Assembly (NCBI GenBank): GCA_031254155.1
Contig: JAIRVA010000336.1
Coordinates: 1-11,053 of the forward strand
DNA length: 11,053 nucleotides
Direction: 5' to 3'
From: Propionibacteriaceae bacterium
GTDB taxonomy: Bacteria > Actinomycetota > Actinomycetes > Propionibacteriales > Propionibacteriaceae
Shown here in pieces: positions 1 to 7,534 of the stretch. The position numbers and the translations under genes are program-made. Positions within the stretch are counted from its first letter, which is position 1. Each line of letters opens with the position of its first letter. Below the pieces are notes generated by a model, which saw only the letters and a list, made by a program, of their open reading frames with translations, searched no databases and was not told the origin of the DNA.

Positions 1-2
1 CG

Positions 3-134
3 AAACCCCGAACCAGGACCCGGACAAGGAAAAACAAGACCATCAATCCCCCCGGCGCGACCCCTCCCACACCACCGACCACCCCACCCCCCAGCCCCCA
101 GACACCACACCCACCAGACCAACCCAATTTCTAG
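3..134 (+). CDS. Possible 3' end of a Pro/Thr-rich protein gene (partial)
   Basis: Frame 3 is open from the window edge to a TAG at 132-134, about 43 codons. It starts with an Arg/Thr/Lys-rich stretch and then becomes a Pro/Thr-rich tail ending in DQPNF. Third codon positions are mostly G or C. The stop lies 9 bp from the stop of the convergent DUF885 gene, a normal convergent arrangement. Low-complexity C-rich DNA often stays open by chance, and frames 1 and 2 are open here too, so this is only a candidate. No domain is visible; such tails occur in actinobacterial membrane and envelope proteins. Confidence 0.3.
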   Translation, partial: KPRTRTRTRKNKTINPPGATPPTPPTTPPPSPQTPHPPDQPNF

Positions 135-143
135 AGGTCCCCT

Positions 144-1817
144 TCAGTGGTTCCCCAAGGCCCAGCGGAGGGTGTCCAGGCCCAGGGCGCCGAGGCCCAG
201 GGCCCGGGCGTGGAAGGCTTTGAGCGAGAATTCCGCCCCTTCGCGCTGTTGGGCCTCGTCGCGGATTTCCGTCCACACCCGCTGGCCGATCTTGTACGAC
301 GGGGCCTGGCCGGGCCAGCCGAAGTAGCGCATGACTTCGAATTTCGCCACGTCCGGGTCCATCGCGACGTGGGAGTTGAAGTACGCGAGTGCCCGTTCGA
401 ACGTCCACTCCGTACCCCCGACCTCCGTCGGCGGGGCGAAACCGCAGTGGATGCCCAGGTCGATGACGACCCGGACCGCCCGCATCGCCTGGCCGTCGAG
501 CATGCCCAGCATCATGGCGGGATCGTCGAGCATGCCCAGGTCGGCCATGAGCTGCTCGGCGTACAGTGCCCAGCCCTCGCCGTGCCCCGACACCCAGATC
601 CCGCGGCGGCGCCAGTCGTTGAGCTCGGCCCGGTTGTAGATCGCCTGCGAGCACTGGAGGTGGTGGCCGGGGACGCCCTCGTGGTAGACCGTGGTCAGTT
701 CGCGCCAGGTGGAGAAGGTGGTCTGGCCCTCCGGTACCGACCACCACATGCGGCCCGGCCGCGAGAAGTCGTCGGTCGCGTCGGTGTAGTAGATCGCCCC
801 GTCGTGCGTGGGCGCGATCAGGCACTCAATGCGTCGCGCCGGCTCCGGGATGTCGAAGTGGACCCCGTCGAGCGCCGCGATCGCACCGTCGGCCTTTGAC
901 TGCATCCACGCTTCCATGGCCTCCGGGCTGTCGAGGAGGTACGCCGGGTCCTCGTCGAGCGCCCGCTTCGTCTCGGCGACCGTCAGGCCGGGCCGCAACC
1001 CCGCGCAGAGCTCGGCCTGGCGGGCCTCCAGTTCGGCGACCTGGTCGAGCCCCCAGCGGTACGTTTCGGCGAAGTCCACCGTCATACCCAAAAAGAACCG
1101 TGACGCCAGTTCGTACCGCGCGCGCCCCACGCCGTCCTCGACGACTGCTAAGGGCCGGACCTTGTCACGCAGGGTTTCGATGGCACACGCGTACGCGCGG
1201 CGCGCGATCGCGACCCCCTCGGCGAGTTGGTCGCGGGTGGTGGCGGAGAGGCCGGGGCAGGCGGTCCGGGCCTGGTCGAGGAGGCCGGCGAAGAAACCGG
1301 TGTCGGCGATCCAGCCCGCGCACTGGTCCGCGAGCGCGTCCACCTGGCGCCGGGCGGGCGCGATGCCGGCCTCGATCCCGGCGAACTGGGAGGCAAACCA
1401 TCCCTTGACAGCGGGAGGTACGGCGTGGAGTCGACGCGCGATAGTCGCCCAGTCGGACTCGGTGGCGACGGGCATCAGGTCGTACGCCTCGCGGATCGTG
1501 TGCAGCCCGGACTCGATGTTGGAGATATTGGTGAGGTCCGCCTCGTCGTCGTGGGTCTCCACGATGAGGCCCAGGCGTTCGCGCAACGCGGCGGCGGTGA
1601 CGGCGTCGGTACTATCAGTGAGCGTCACCCCGTCAATCGCCGCCCGGGTGGACCGGGCCAGGCGGGCGGTGGCCGCGAGCCCCTCCGGGCTCAGGTCGTC
1701 GTACTCGTCTTGGCGATCCGGCAGGCCGAGGGCCGTCATCGTCAGCGGGCTGCGGGCGACAACGGACTGCCAGTACGTGTTGGCCAGCGTGTCGAGGTGC
1801 GAAAGCGTACGCGTCAT
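144..1817 (-). CDS. DUF885 family protein, putative zinc metallopeptidase
   Basis: The 557-residue product has the hallmarks of the DUF885 family. A zinc-ligand-type motif HEGVPGHH lies near residues 379-386. A conserved GHGEGWALYAEQL block follows near 411-423, and a YFGWPGQAPSYKIG block near 498-511. By family analogy the histidines and glutamates would bind a metal and act on a peptide or ester bond, but DUF885 substrates are mostly unknown. No signal peptide is seen, so a cytoplasmic location is likely. The reading frame is open further upstream, but the ATG at 1817 is chosen because the protein resembles family members from there and a TATGCT -10 box sits 6 nt before it. The gene diverges from the GH1 gene across 91 bp. 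Family assignment is confident; the specific activity is not. Confidence 0.9.
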   Translation of the reverse strand: MTRTLSHLDTLANTYWQSVVARSPLTMTALGLPDRQDEYDDLSPEGLAATARLARSTRAAIDGVTLTDSTDAVTAAALRERLGLIVETHDDEADLTNISNIESGLHTIREAYDLMPVATESDWATIARRLHAVPPAVKGWFASQFAGIEAGIAPARRQVDALADQCAGWIADTGFFAGLLDQARTACPGLSATTRDQLAEGVAIARRAYACAIETLRDKVRPLAVVEDGVGRARYELASRFFLGMTVDFAETYRWGLDQVAELEARQAELCAGLRPGLTVAETKRALDEDPAYLLDSPEAMEAWMQSKADGAIAALDGVHFDIPEPARRIECLIAPTHDGAIYYTDATDDFSRPGRMWWSVPEGQTTFSTWRELTTVYHEGVPGHHLQCSQAIYNRAELNDWRRRGIWVSGHGEGWALYAEQLMADLGMLDDPAMMLGMLDGQAMRAVRVVIDLGIHCGFAPPTEVGGTEWTFERALAYFNSHVAMDPDVAKFEVMRYFGWPGQAPSYKIGQRVWTEIRDEAQQREGAEFSLKAFHARALGLGALGLDTLRWALGNH

Positions 1818-1823
1818 AGCTAG

Positions 1824-1829
1824 AGCATA
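1824..1829 (-). promoter_or_regulatory. -10 box of the DUF885 gene, leaderless type
   Basis: TATGCT on the minus strand ends 6 nt before the ATG at 1817. Transcription would therefore start at or next to the first base of the start codon. No Shine-Dalgarno sequence precedes the ATG. The -35 region is weak. Confidence 0.6.
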
Positions 1830-1872
1830 GCCGGTCGGGACGGGCGAAGATCGCCGCCGGCCGCGCACTCCG

Positions 1873-1901
1873 ATGACATCGGCGCCGACATGTCGTACGC
1901 T
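1873..1901 (+). promoter_or_regulatory. Promoter of the GH1 gene, leaderless type
   Basis: ATGACA at 1873-1878 (one mismatch to TTGACA), a 17-bp spacer, and TACGCT at 1896-1901 (TAnnnT). The ATG follows 7 nt later at 1909, so the mRNA should begin at the start codon. This also argues that the in-frame ATG at 1873 is part of the -35 box and not the start. Confidence 0.65.
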
Positions 1902-1908
1902 TGGTGTC

Positions 1909-3231
1909 ATGAAGTTGGACCTGGGGTCTCTGGAACTGGGCGTGGCGACGGCAGCAACCCAGATCGAGGGCGGGGAGGCGGACACCAACTGGCACCGCTG
2001 GGCGGCGGAGGGCCGGATCAAGGACGGTTCGACGCCGGAGCGCGCGGCGGATCACTGGCAGCGCGTCGACGAGGACGTCGCCTTGCTGAAGGAGCTGGGC
2101 ATCGGGCACTACCGGATGGGCCTCGAGTGGGCGCGGATCGAACCGCAGGAGGGCGTGTTCGACCAGATTGCGATTGCGCACTACCGCGATGAACTCACCA
2201 AACTGCGGGCTGCGGGCATCGCGCCGCTCGTCACCCTGCACCATTTCAACAACCCCTGGTGGCTGGAGAAGCAGGGGGCCTGGGTCGGGCGCGGTGCGAT
2301 CACGTCGTACCTCGCGTACGTCAAGCGCGTCGTACTCGAGCTGAAAGACCTGGTCAGTGAGTGGATCACGATCAACGAGCCGAATGTGTACGCGACGCAG
2401 GGATACGTCTTCGGCGACTGGCCGCCGGGGGAGAAGTCGCTCACCAAGGCCATGGCCGTCATGAGTCACCTGGCCGAGGCGCACATCCGCGCCTTCGGGC
2501 TGATCCACGCGATCTCGCCGTCGGCCCGCGTCGGTGTCGCCCACCACCTGCGGGTCTTCGATCCCGCGAACCGCTACAGCCCGGTCGACCTCGCCGGGGC
2601 GCGGACGATGGAGAACCTGTTCCAGTCCGCGCTGTTGGACGCGATGTCGTACGGTCGTTTTCGCTTGCCACTGCGGGGTTCGCCCAGCGTCAAGCCCGGC
2701 TGCTACTACGATTTCACCGGGGTGAACTACTACACGCGGTCGTGGGTCCGCGGGGGCGTGCAGGGGACCCGCCCGGGTGTGCCCGTCAACGATCTCGGCT
2801 GGGAGATCTACCCGCGGGGGCTCCGGCGCGTTCTGCGGGCGGTGAACAAGCTCTACCCCGGGCCGATTTACGTGACGGAGAACGGTACGGCGGACGCGAG
2901 CGACGCGTTCCGGCCGCGCTACATCTACGACCACCTCGCGGCGATCGCCCACTCCGGGGTGAACGTTGAACGCTACTACCATTGGTGCTTCACTGATAAC
3001 TGGGAGTGGATCGAGGGCGAAGAGCCGCGCTTCGGACTGGTTGATCTCGATTATGAGACGGGTACGCGGCGGGTGAAGGAATCGGGCAAGATGGTAGCAG
3101 ACATCATCGCGGCCGGGGGAGTCACCGACGAGGCGTACGCCCGCTGGGTCGAACCGGCGGCGAAGGGGTCCGCAACCTACGTGGCGCCGGTCAAGGTACC
3201 GAAACGCCACCCGAAGCCACCCCGCGGTTAA
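1909..3231 (+). CDS. Glycoside hydrolase family 1 protein (beta-glucosidase-like)
   Basis: The 440-residue protein is a GH1 retaining glycosidase by its motifs. An N-terminal GVATAATQIEGG substrate-binding segment is present. The acid/base glutamate is in ITINEPN (near E157), and the nucleophile is in YVTENG (near E324). A DFTGVNYYT block and a late DNWEWIEGEEPRFGL block, which lines the sugar-binding pocket, complete the picture. Family members hydrolyse beta-glucosides, beta-galactosides or phosphorylated forms. It has no signal peptide and is probably cytoplasmic. It is slightly short for GH1, with a compact segment near residues 215-260. The substrate cannot be read from the sequence, and no sugar transporter or sugar regulator is adjacent. 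The ATG at 1909 is chosen from the promoter position and the family N-terminus. Confidence 0.93.
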   Translation: MKLDLGSLELGVATAATQIEGGEADTNWHRWAAEGRIKDGSTPERAADHWQRVDEDVALLKELGIGHYRMGLEWARIEPQEGVFDQIAIAHYRDELTKLRAAGIAPLVTLHHFNNPWWLEKQGAWVGRGAITSYLAYVKRVVLELKDLVSEWITINEPNVYATQGYVFGDWPPGEKSLTKAMAVMSHLAEAHIRAFGLIHAISPSARVGVAHHLRVFDPANRYSPVDLAGARTMENLFQSALLDAMSYGRFRLPLRGSPSVKPGCYYDFTGVNYYTRSWVRGGVQGTRPGVPVNDLGWEIYPRGLRRVLRAVNKLYPGPIYVTENGTADASDAFRPRYIYDHLAAIAHSGVNVERYYHWCFTDNWEWIEGEEPRFGLVDLDYETGTRRVKESGKMVADIIAAGGVTDEAYARWVEPAAKGSATYVAPVKVPKRHPKPPRG

Positions 3232-3244
3232 GGGCCCCGGGGAC

Positions 3245-3298
3245 GGTTCTACTATCTCACCTTGTCACAACGTAGTGGCAAGGTGAGATAGTAGAATC
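3245..3298. repeat. 24-bp-arm inverted repeat between convergent genes
   Basis: Arms 3245-3268 and 3275-3298 pair over 24 positions, with an uninterrupted 18-bp core (3247-3264 with 3279-3296) and two G.T wobbles, closing on a 6-nt loop. The stem is AT-rich for this genome. It starts 13 nt after the GH1 stop codon, so it may end GH1 transcription, but neither strand has a T-run after the stem. It may instead be a protein-binding palindrome or a mobile-element remnant. Confidence 0.85.
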
Positions 3299-3321
3299 CT
3301 CCCCGTGGTCCGCCCACCTCC

Positions 3322-3343
3322 CTACCCCCTACCCCCTACCCTC
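3322..3343 (+). repeat. Short tandem repeat of a TACCCCC unit
   Basis: About three copies of TACCCCC lie between the two inverted repeats, giving a pyrimidine-only strand apart from the A residues. No function is evident. Confidence 0.7.
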
Positions 3344-3351
3344 CTCCGGGA

Positions 3352-3456
3352 TGTCATAATGCGTGGTCAGAGGCTCGAGTGGCGGGAAATGTCCAGTTTG
3401 AGGGCCCCTAGCTGTACATTTCCCGCCACTCAAGCCTATGATCACACATTATGACA
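3352..3456. repeat. 45-bp imperfect inverted repeat, MITE-like or terminator-like
   Basis: Arms 3352-3396 and 3412-3456 match at 40 of 45 positions around a 15-nt spacer that contains GGGCCC. The outer ends read TGTCATAATG and CATTATGACA. The inner parts share the block GAGTGGCGGGAAATGT. It is unrelated in sequence to the neighbouring repeat at 3245-3298. No clear target-site duplication flanks it and it holds no gene. It could be a small transposon relic or a bidirectional terminator between GH1 and cutC. Confidence 0.85.
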
Positions 3457-3508
3457 GCGAGGAGCGGTCAGCGGACCGCGGGGGGTCGCCGGACCGCGGG
3501 TTAGCCGA

Positions 3509-4210
3509 TCAGGGCGAGTCGGCCGAGCGGACGGGTCGGCGGACCGGGGGTCGGACCGTACCTGGGCGTACCCGGGCCATTTCCTCGTCGGTGAGGCGCC
3601 GCCACGCTCGGACCAGATCGACCGTCACCGGTGCCTGGTCGACGTAGAACTGGGTCACCCCGCCGCGTACTAGCCAGGGGACGTGTTCCGGTTTCAGGGC
3701 GCCGGCTGCGATGAGCCACGCACGGTCCGGATGGTTGAGCAGCCGGTCGATGCCCTGTTCCACCTCGCGGGCCGATCCGGCCGTCAGGGCGCCGTCGACC
3801 CGCGGCAGGGCCGCCAGTTCCGTCCAGGCCCGGGTCTGGTCGAGGACCGCGTCAATCGCCCGGTCGAAGGTCCACGGCCAGGCCTCAGCGGCCAGTTCCG
3901 CGCACGCCGGTTTGTCAATGCCGGCCATCGCGTTCAGGAATCCGTACACGAAACCATCCGCCCCGGCGTCGCGGTACGAGAACGCCAGACCCTTGAGCCG
4001 GGTCAGCTCACCGCCGTCGGTGGTGTAGTCCTCCCGGAGGCGCAACAGGACGCGGAGGTGGACGGTGGAGGCCCGTCGTACCTTCGCCGCCAGCTCCGGC
4101 GTGGGCGAACGGCCCGAGTCGGGGACGAGGACGATCCGGTCAGCCCCGCCCTGTTCTGCACACTCCGCCTCGTAGGGGGTTCTGACGCGTACGTGAAGCA
4201 CTCCGGTCAT
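3509..4210 (-). CDS. cutC: CutC family protein
   Basis: The 233-residue product is a TIM-barrel protein of the CutC family. N-terminal EQGGADRIVL corresponds to the family's GGADRIEL. FDRAID near residue 116 corresponds to FHRAFD, with the usual His replaced by Asp. LTAG near 143-146 corresponds to LTSG, and GALKPEHVPWLV matches the late conserved helix. The usual IRPRGGDF block is reduced to LRLREDY, so the protein is divergent. CutC was linked to copper tolerance in E. coli, but its biochemical role is unsettled. The last ~20 residues are an Arg/Pro-rich tail encoded by GGACCG-type repeats. The start is ATG 4210; a GTG at 4216 with GGGGGA 5 nt upstream is an almost equal alternative. A terminator lies just upstream on the same strand, which suggests attenuation or a separate small RNA. 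Confidence 0.82.
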   Translation of the reverse strand: MTGVLHVRVRTPYEAECAEQGGADRIVLVPDSGRSPTPELAAKVRRASTVHLRVLLRLREDYTTDGGELTRLKGLAFSYRDAGADGFVYGFLNAMAGIDKPACAELAAEAWPWTFDRAIDAVLDQTRAWTELAALPRVDGALTAGSAREVEQGIDRLLNHPDRAWLIAAGALKPEHVPWLVRGGVTQFYVDQAPVTVDLVRAWRRLTDEEMARVRPGTVRPPVRRPVRSADSP

Positions 4211-4258
4211 GACCACCAGCTTCCCCCATCAGACACAGTTTGGGAAGGGGACGCGCAG

Positions 4259-4307
4259 AAAAAACCGATCCGGCGGCGCCTCGGGGGGAAGCGCCCGCCG
4301 GATCGGT
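4259..4307 (-). terminator. Intrinsic terminator just upstream of cutC
   Basis: On the minus strand a 12-bp GC-rich perfect stem (4265-4276 with 4295-4306) extends by 3 bp across a bulged C. It closes on a loop containing CCCCCC and is followed immediately by six Ts (4264-4259). This is the strongest intrinsic terminator in the window. It points toward cutC and ends about 48 nt before its ATG, so it can end an upstream RNA or act as an attenuator. Confidence 0.88.
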
Positions 4308-4465
4308 CCTCAGGTTGCTGCCGGAGAAACTCCCATGGGCAGCGGCTCCCGCTGAGTTCGCCCCACTCACCGGGAAACCCGAGCCTTCGCCTGTACCACC
4401 TGCATCGGCGTCTGGCTGGGCGTCGTGCGACAGTAATGCTCATCGCGGTACAGCAAATCGTCGTA
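4260..4465 (-). ncRNA. Candidate structured leader or small RNA upstream of cutC
   Basis: A candidate promoter at 4472-4500 and the terminator at 4259-4307 would define a transcript of about 205 nt. Visible helices on the minus strand include CGGG-UUU-CCCG, then UGAGU/ACUCA. A nested hairpin follows in which GCUGCC pairs with GGCAGC around a GGAG-UUU-CUCC hairpin (4316-4342). CUCAG and CUGAG can pair outside the nested hairpin, which competes with the UGAGU/ACUCA helix. I compared it by memory with cobalamin, SAM, TPP, FMN, ydaO, T-box, 6C and SRP RNAs and found no convincing match. No credible protein is encoded; the Arg-rich frame looks like a shadow. Confidence 0.45.
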
Positions 4466-4471
4466 CCGGAA

Positions 4472-4500
4472 AAACTACCGGGTATAGCCAGTTTTCACAA
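4472..4500 (-). promoter_or_regulatory. Candidate promoter for the cutC-proximal RNA
   Basis: On the minus strand TTGTGA (4495-4500), a 17-bp spacer and TAGTTT (4472-4477, TAnnnT) form a plausible sigma-A-type promoter. It predicts a start near 4465. It lies between the end of the HTH regulator gene and cutC. Confidence 0.45.
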
Positions 4501-4506
4501 GCCGAT

Positions 4507-4530
4507 CGGGGTTTTTCACCAACAACCCCG
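4507..4530 (-). terminator. Weak hairpin downstream of the HTH regulator gene
   Basis: CGGGGTT at 4507-4513 pairs with AACCCCG at 4524-4530 around a 10-nt loop, 15 nt past the regulator stop codon. There is no T-run after it on the minus strand, so termination is only suggested. Confidence 0.4.
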
Positions 4531-4544
4531 CGCCCAGTGAGTCC

Positions 4545-5333
4545 TCAGGAAAGATTGATCGTCTCCTCGTCCCCAAAGTCATCGCCTAAATCCGGCAGGT
4601 CTGATTCGGGCCGATGACGGACGACCGGCTGGACGGCGGTCTCCGCCACCGGGCCCAGAAGCGCGCAGCACAGGTGCGGTTTCAGGAACGGGATCAGTTC
4701 GACCACGCGCTGCTTCGACCGGACCTCGGCCAACGCGCCGTTGACCATCCCCGCGTGCAGCCGACAGACCACTTCCGGGGCGTTCGTGGCCGCGTCGAGG
4801 AAGGGGCAGTTATGGAAGACGAGCCGCTTCTTGGGCGGCGGCATCAACTCGGGCGCGAACCACAGCGCATCCAGGTTGTCCAGCACCCGCTGGTCGATCG
4901 TCGCCTCGTCGAGTACCTCGCCGGGCAGCGGACGGCTCGTCAGGTAGCTCCCCCACTGCACGCCCACGTCGTACATCTCCGCTCCCACTTCGGGAGACTT
5001 GGCCGCAATCGTCTTGGTCAGAATCTGGGCGAGCAGCCGGTACCCCTGCGCGCGCTCGTGGGCCTGGTTCGGCAGCGTACCACTGTAGAGGATCCGCCGC
5101 CGGCCCGGCTGGGCCGAGGCCTCCTGCTCACGCGTGGCCATCCCCGCGTCCACCAGGGACTCCAGATGGAACCTCGCGGTGTTGGCATGGATTCCGACCA
5201 TGTCAGCCACCTGGACCACCGACAGCGGATCTTTCGCGTCGCGTAAGATCTGGATAATATGTGTACGGCGTCCCCCATGCACCGATCCGCCCGTTGTCCC
5301 GTCGTAGATTCTCGGTGTCGAATGTGCTGGCAT
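4545..5333 (-). CDS. ArsR-like winged-HTH transcriptional regulator with C-terminal cysteines
   Basis: The 262-residue protein has an N-terminal winged helix (about residues 20-85) with the HTH segment VADMVGIHANTARFHLESLV. The C-terminal part carries HNCPFLDAA, then PEVVCRLHAGMVNGAL, and a later PHLCC. This gives C176, C190, C222 and C223. The layout recalls actinobacterial HTH regulators related to SufR, where cysteines hold an iron-sulfur cluster, but the spacing is not identical and metal binding is inferred. The ATG at 5333 is preferred over two upstream in-frame ATGs. It follows GGAGGGG and lies about 19 nt after the start site expected from a TAGAAT -10 box at 5359-5364. The HTH also begins at a normal distance from it. 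It is downstream of groEL in the same direction but separated by a terminator hairpin. The target genes are unknown. Confidence 0.85.
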   Translation of the reverse strand: MPAHSTPRIYDGTTGGSVHGGRRTHIIQILRDAKDPLSVVQVADMVGIHANTARFHLESLVDAGMATREQEASAQPGRRRILYSGTLPNQAHERAQGYRLLAQILTKTIAAKSPEVGAEMYDVGVQWGSYLTSRPLPGEVLDEATIDQRVLDNLDALWFAPELMPPPKKRLVFHNCPFLDAATNAPEVVCRLHAGMVNGALAEVRSKQRVVELIPFLKPHLCCALLGPVAETAVQPVVRHRPESDLPDLGDDFGDEETINLS

Positions 5334-5358
5334 TGCCCCTCCAATCGTCAACGGTACG

Positions 5359-5364
5359 ATTCTA
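5359..5364 (-). promoter_or_regulatory. -10 box of the HTH regulator gene
   Basis: TAGAAT on the minus strand, one base from TATAAT, is followed by a short leader with GGAGGGG before the ATG at 5333. The -35 region has no clear match. Confidence 0.5.
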
Positions 5365-5456
5365 CGCATCTTTTTCGGTGACGCGAGACAGTCCACAATG
5401 CAAGAGTTCCCCCCGCCCCGCGGGCTGCGGCAGACGCCCAGTCGACGAGCAAACCA

Positions 5457-5488
5457 CGAAGGGCGGCCCCGGTGGGGACCGCCCTTCG
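5457..5488 (-). terminator. Hairpin terminator downstream of groEL
   Basis: CGAAGGGCGG (5457-5466) pairs perfectly with CCGCCCTTCG (5479-5488), and CCCC/GGGG pair inside, making a 14-bp GC-rich hairpin with one bulged base. It begins 13 nt after the groEL stop on the minus strand. The following T-run is weak, as is common in actinobacteria. Confidence 0.75.
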
Positions 5489-5501
5489 CAACCGAACAGG
5501 A

Positions 5502-7121
<1,620 letters not shown>

Positions 7122-7136
7122 TTCTTCTCCGGTTGT

Positions 7137-7152
7137 ACGGGGCGGACCCCGT
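7137..7152 (-). promoter_or_regulatory. Hairpin just upstream of the groEL ribosome-binding site
   Basis: ACGGGG and CCCCGT pair around a 4-nt loop, ending about 6 nt before the GGAGAAG Shine-Dalgarno sequence (7124-7130). It sits in the ~130-nt groEL leader. It might influence translation or mRNA stability; no effect can be shown from sequence. Confidence 0.5.
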
Positions 7153-7226
7153 GGTGGATAAGTCTTGCGCCCGACAGTGCCCGCGACGGACGACCCCAGC
7201 ATTTACGTGGCGTCTCACTGCTTGAC

Positions 7227-7253
7227 GTAGCACTCTCGCGGTGAGAGTGCTAA
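7227..7253. promoter_or_regulatory. CIRCE element 1 (HrcA operator)
   Basis: GTAGCACTC-N9-GAGTGCTAA matches the CIRCE consensus TTAGCACTC-N9-GAGTGCTAA except for the first base. It covers the predicted groEL transcription start. HrcA is the known repressor for this operator. Confidence 0.93.
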
Positions 7254-7257
7254 TCCA

Positions 7258-7286
7258 TTTTTAGCACTCTCAAGGCCAGAGTGCAA
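7258..7286 (-). promoter_or_regulatory. groEL promoter between and within the CIRCE elements
   Basis: On the minus strand TTGCAC (7281-7286), a 17-bp spacer and TAAAAA (7258-7263) fit a sigma-A promoter. The -35 box and most of the spacer lie inside CIRCE 2, and the expected start near 7251 lies inside CIRCE 1. Bound HrcA would block RNA polymerase. Confidence 0.65.
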
Positions 7287-7287
7287 A
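7261..7287. promoter_or_regulatory. CIRCE element 2 (HrcA operator)
   Basis: TTAGCACTC-N9-GAGTGCAAA has one mismatch to consensus, in the right arm. It lies 7 bp from CIRCE 1 and overlaps the groEL -35 region. The mismatch creates the TTGCAC -35 box on the minus strand. Confidence 0.9.
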
Positions 7288-7342
7288 TGCGCCGGGTACC
7301 TCAGATCGTCACGCTCGGACCCAACCGTTGCCTTCGTAGTCA

Positions 7343-7531
7343 TTATTCAGCCGCCGCAAGAACACCGGCGAAGCGAGGGACGAGAGGCCTGAGCACGTCA
7401 ACGAAAGCAGCCAGCGACAGAGGTGGGTTCCTATACATAGCCACCTTCCTCCGCAAAGCGGTATGGACAGTGTCTGGGTGTCCCCGCCAGAGATCGAGCA
7501 AGAATTCGTCAGGGCTGACGGCGTCAATGCA
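7343..7531 (-). pseudogene. C-terminal remnant of a PIN-domain toxin gene
   Basis: After the antitoxin stop, the same frame has a second TGA and then 62 codons ending in TAA. They include VSPDEFLLDL, TALRRKVAMYRNPPLSL and PRFAGVL. This pattern matches, from family knowledge, the C-terminal tail of VapC-like PIN toxins (about 180 residues) that normally follow this kind of excisionase-type HTH antitoxin. The N-terminal PIN domain with its acidic nuclease residues is absent, and there is no start codon or ribosome-binding site suited to the fragment. It is best read as a deletion that removed roughly the first two-thirds of the toxin gene. Recognition rests on recalled family patterns and needs a homology search. 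Confidence 0.72.
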
Positions 7532-7534
7532 TCA

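Noticed and set aside
4380..4410. GGUGGUAC on the minus strand resembled part of a T-box.
   Set aside because: The full UGGnACCGCG box is absent and cutC is not an aminoacylation or amino-acid gene.
4207..4443. An Arg-rich minus-strand reading frame beginning MSITVARR inside the cutC leader.
   Set aside because: It lacks a ribosome-binding site, has shadow-like composition and runs through the terminator hairpin into the cutC start.
4259..4465. The C6 loop of the terminator suggested an actinobacterial 6C RNA.
   Set aside because: 6C RNAs have two hairpins with C-rich loops; only one is present here, and the upstream hairpins have UUU loops.
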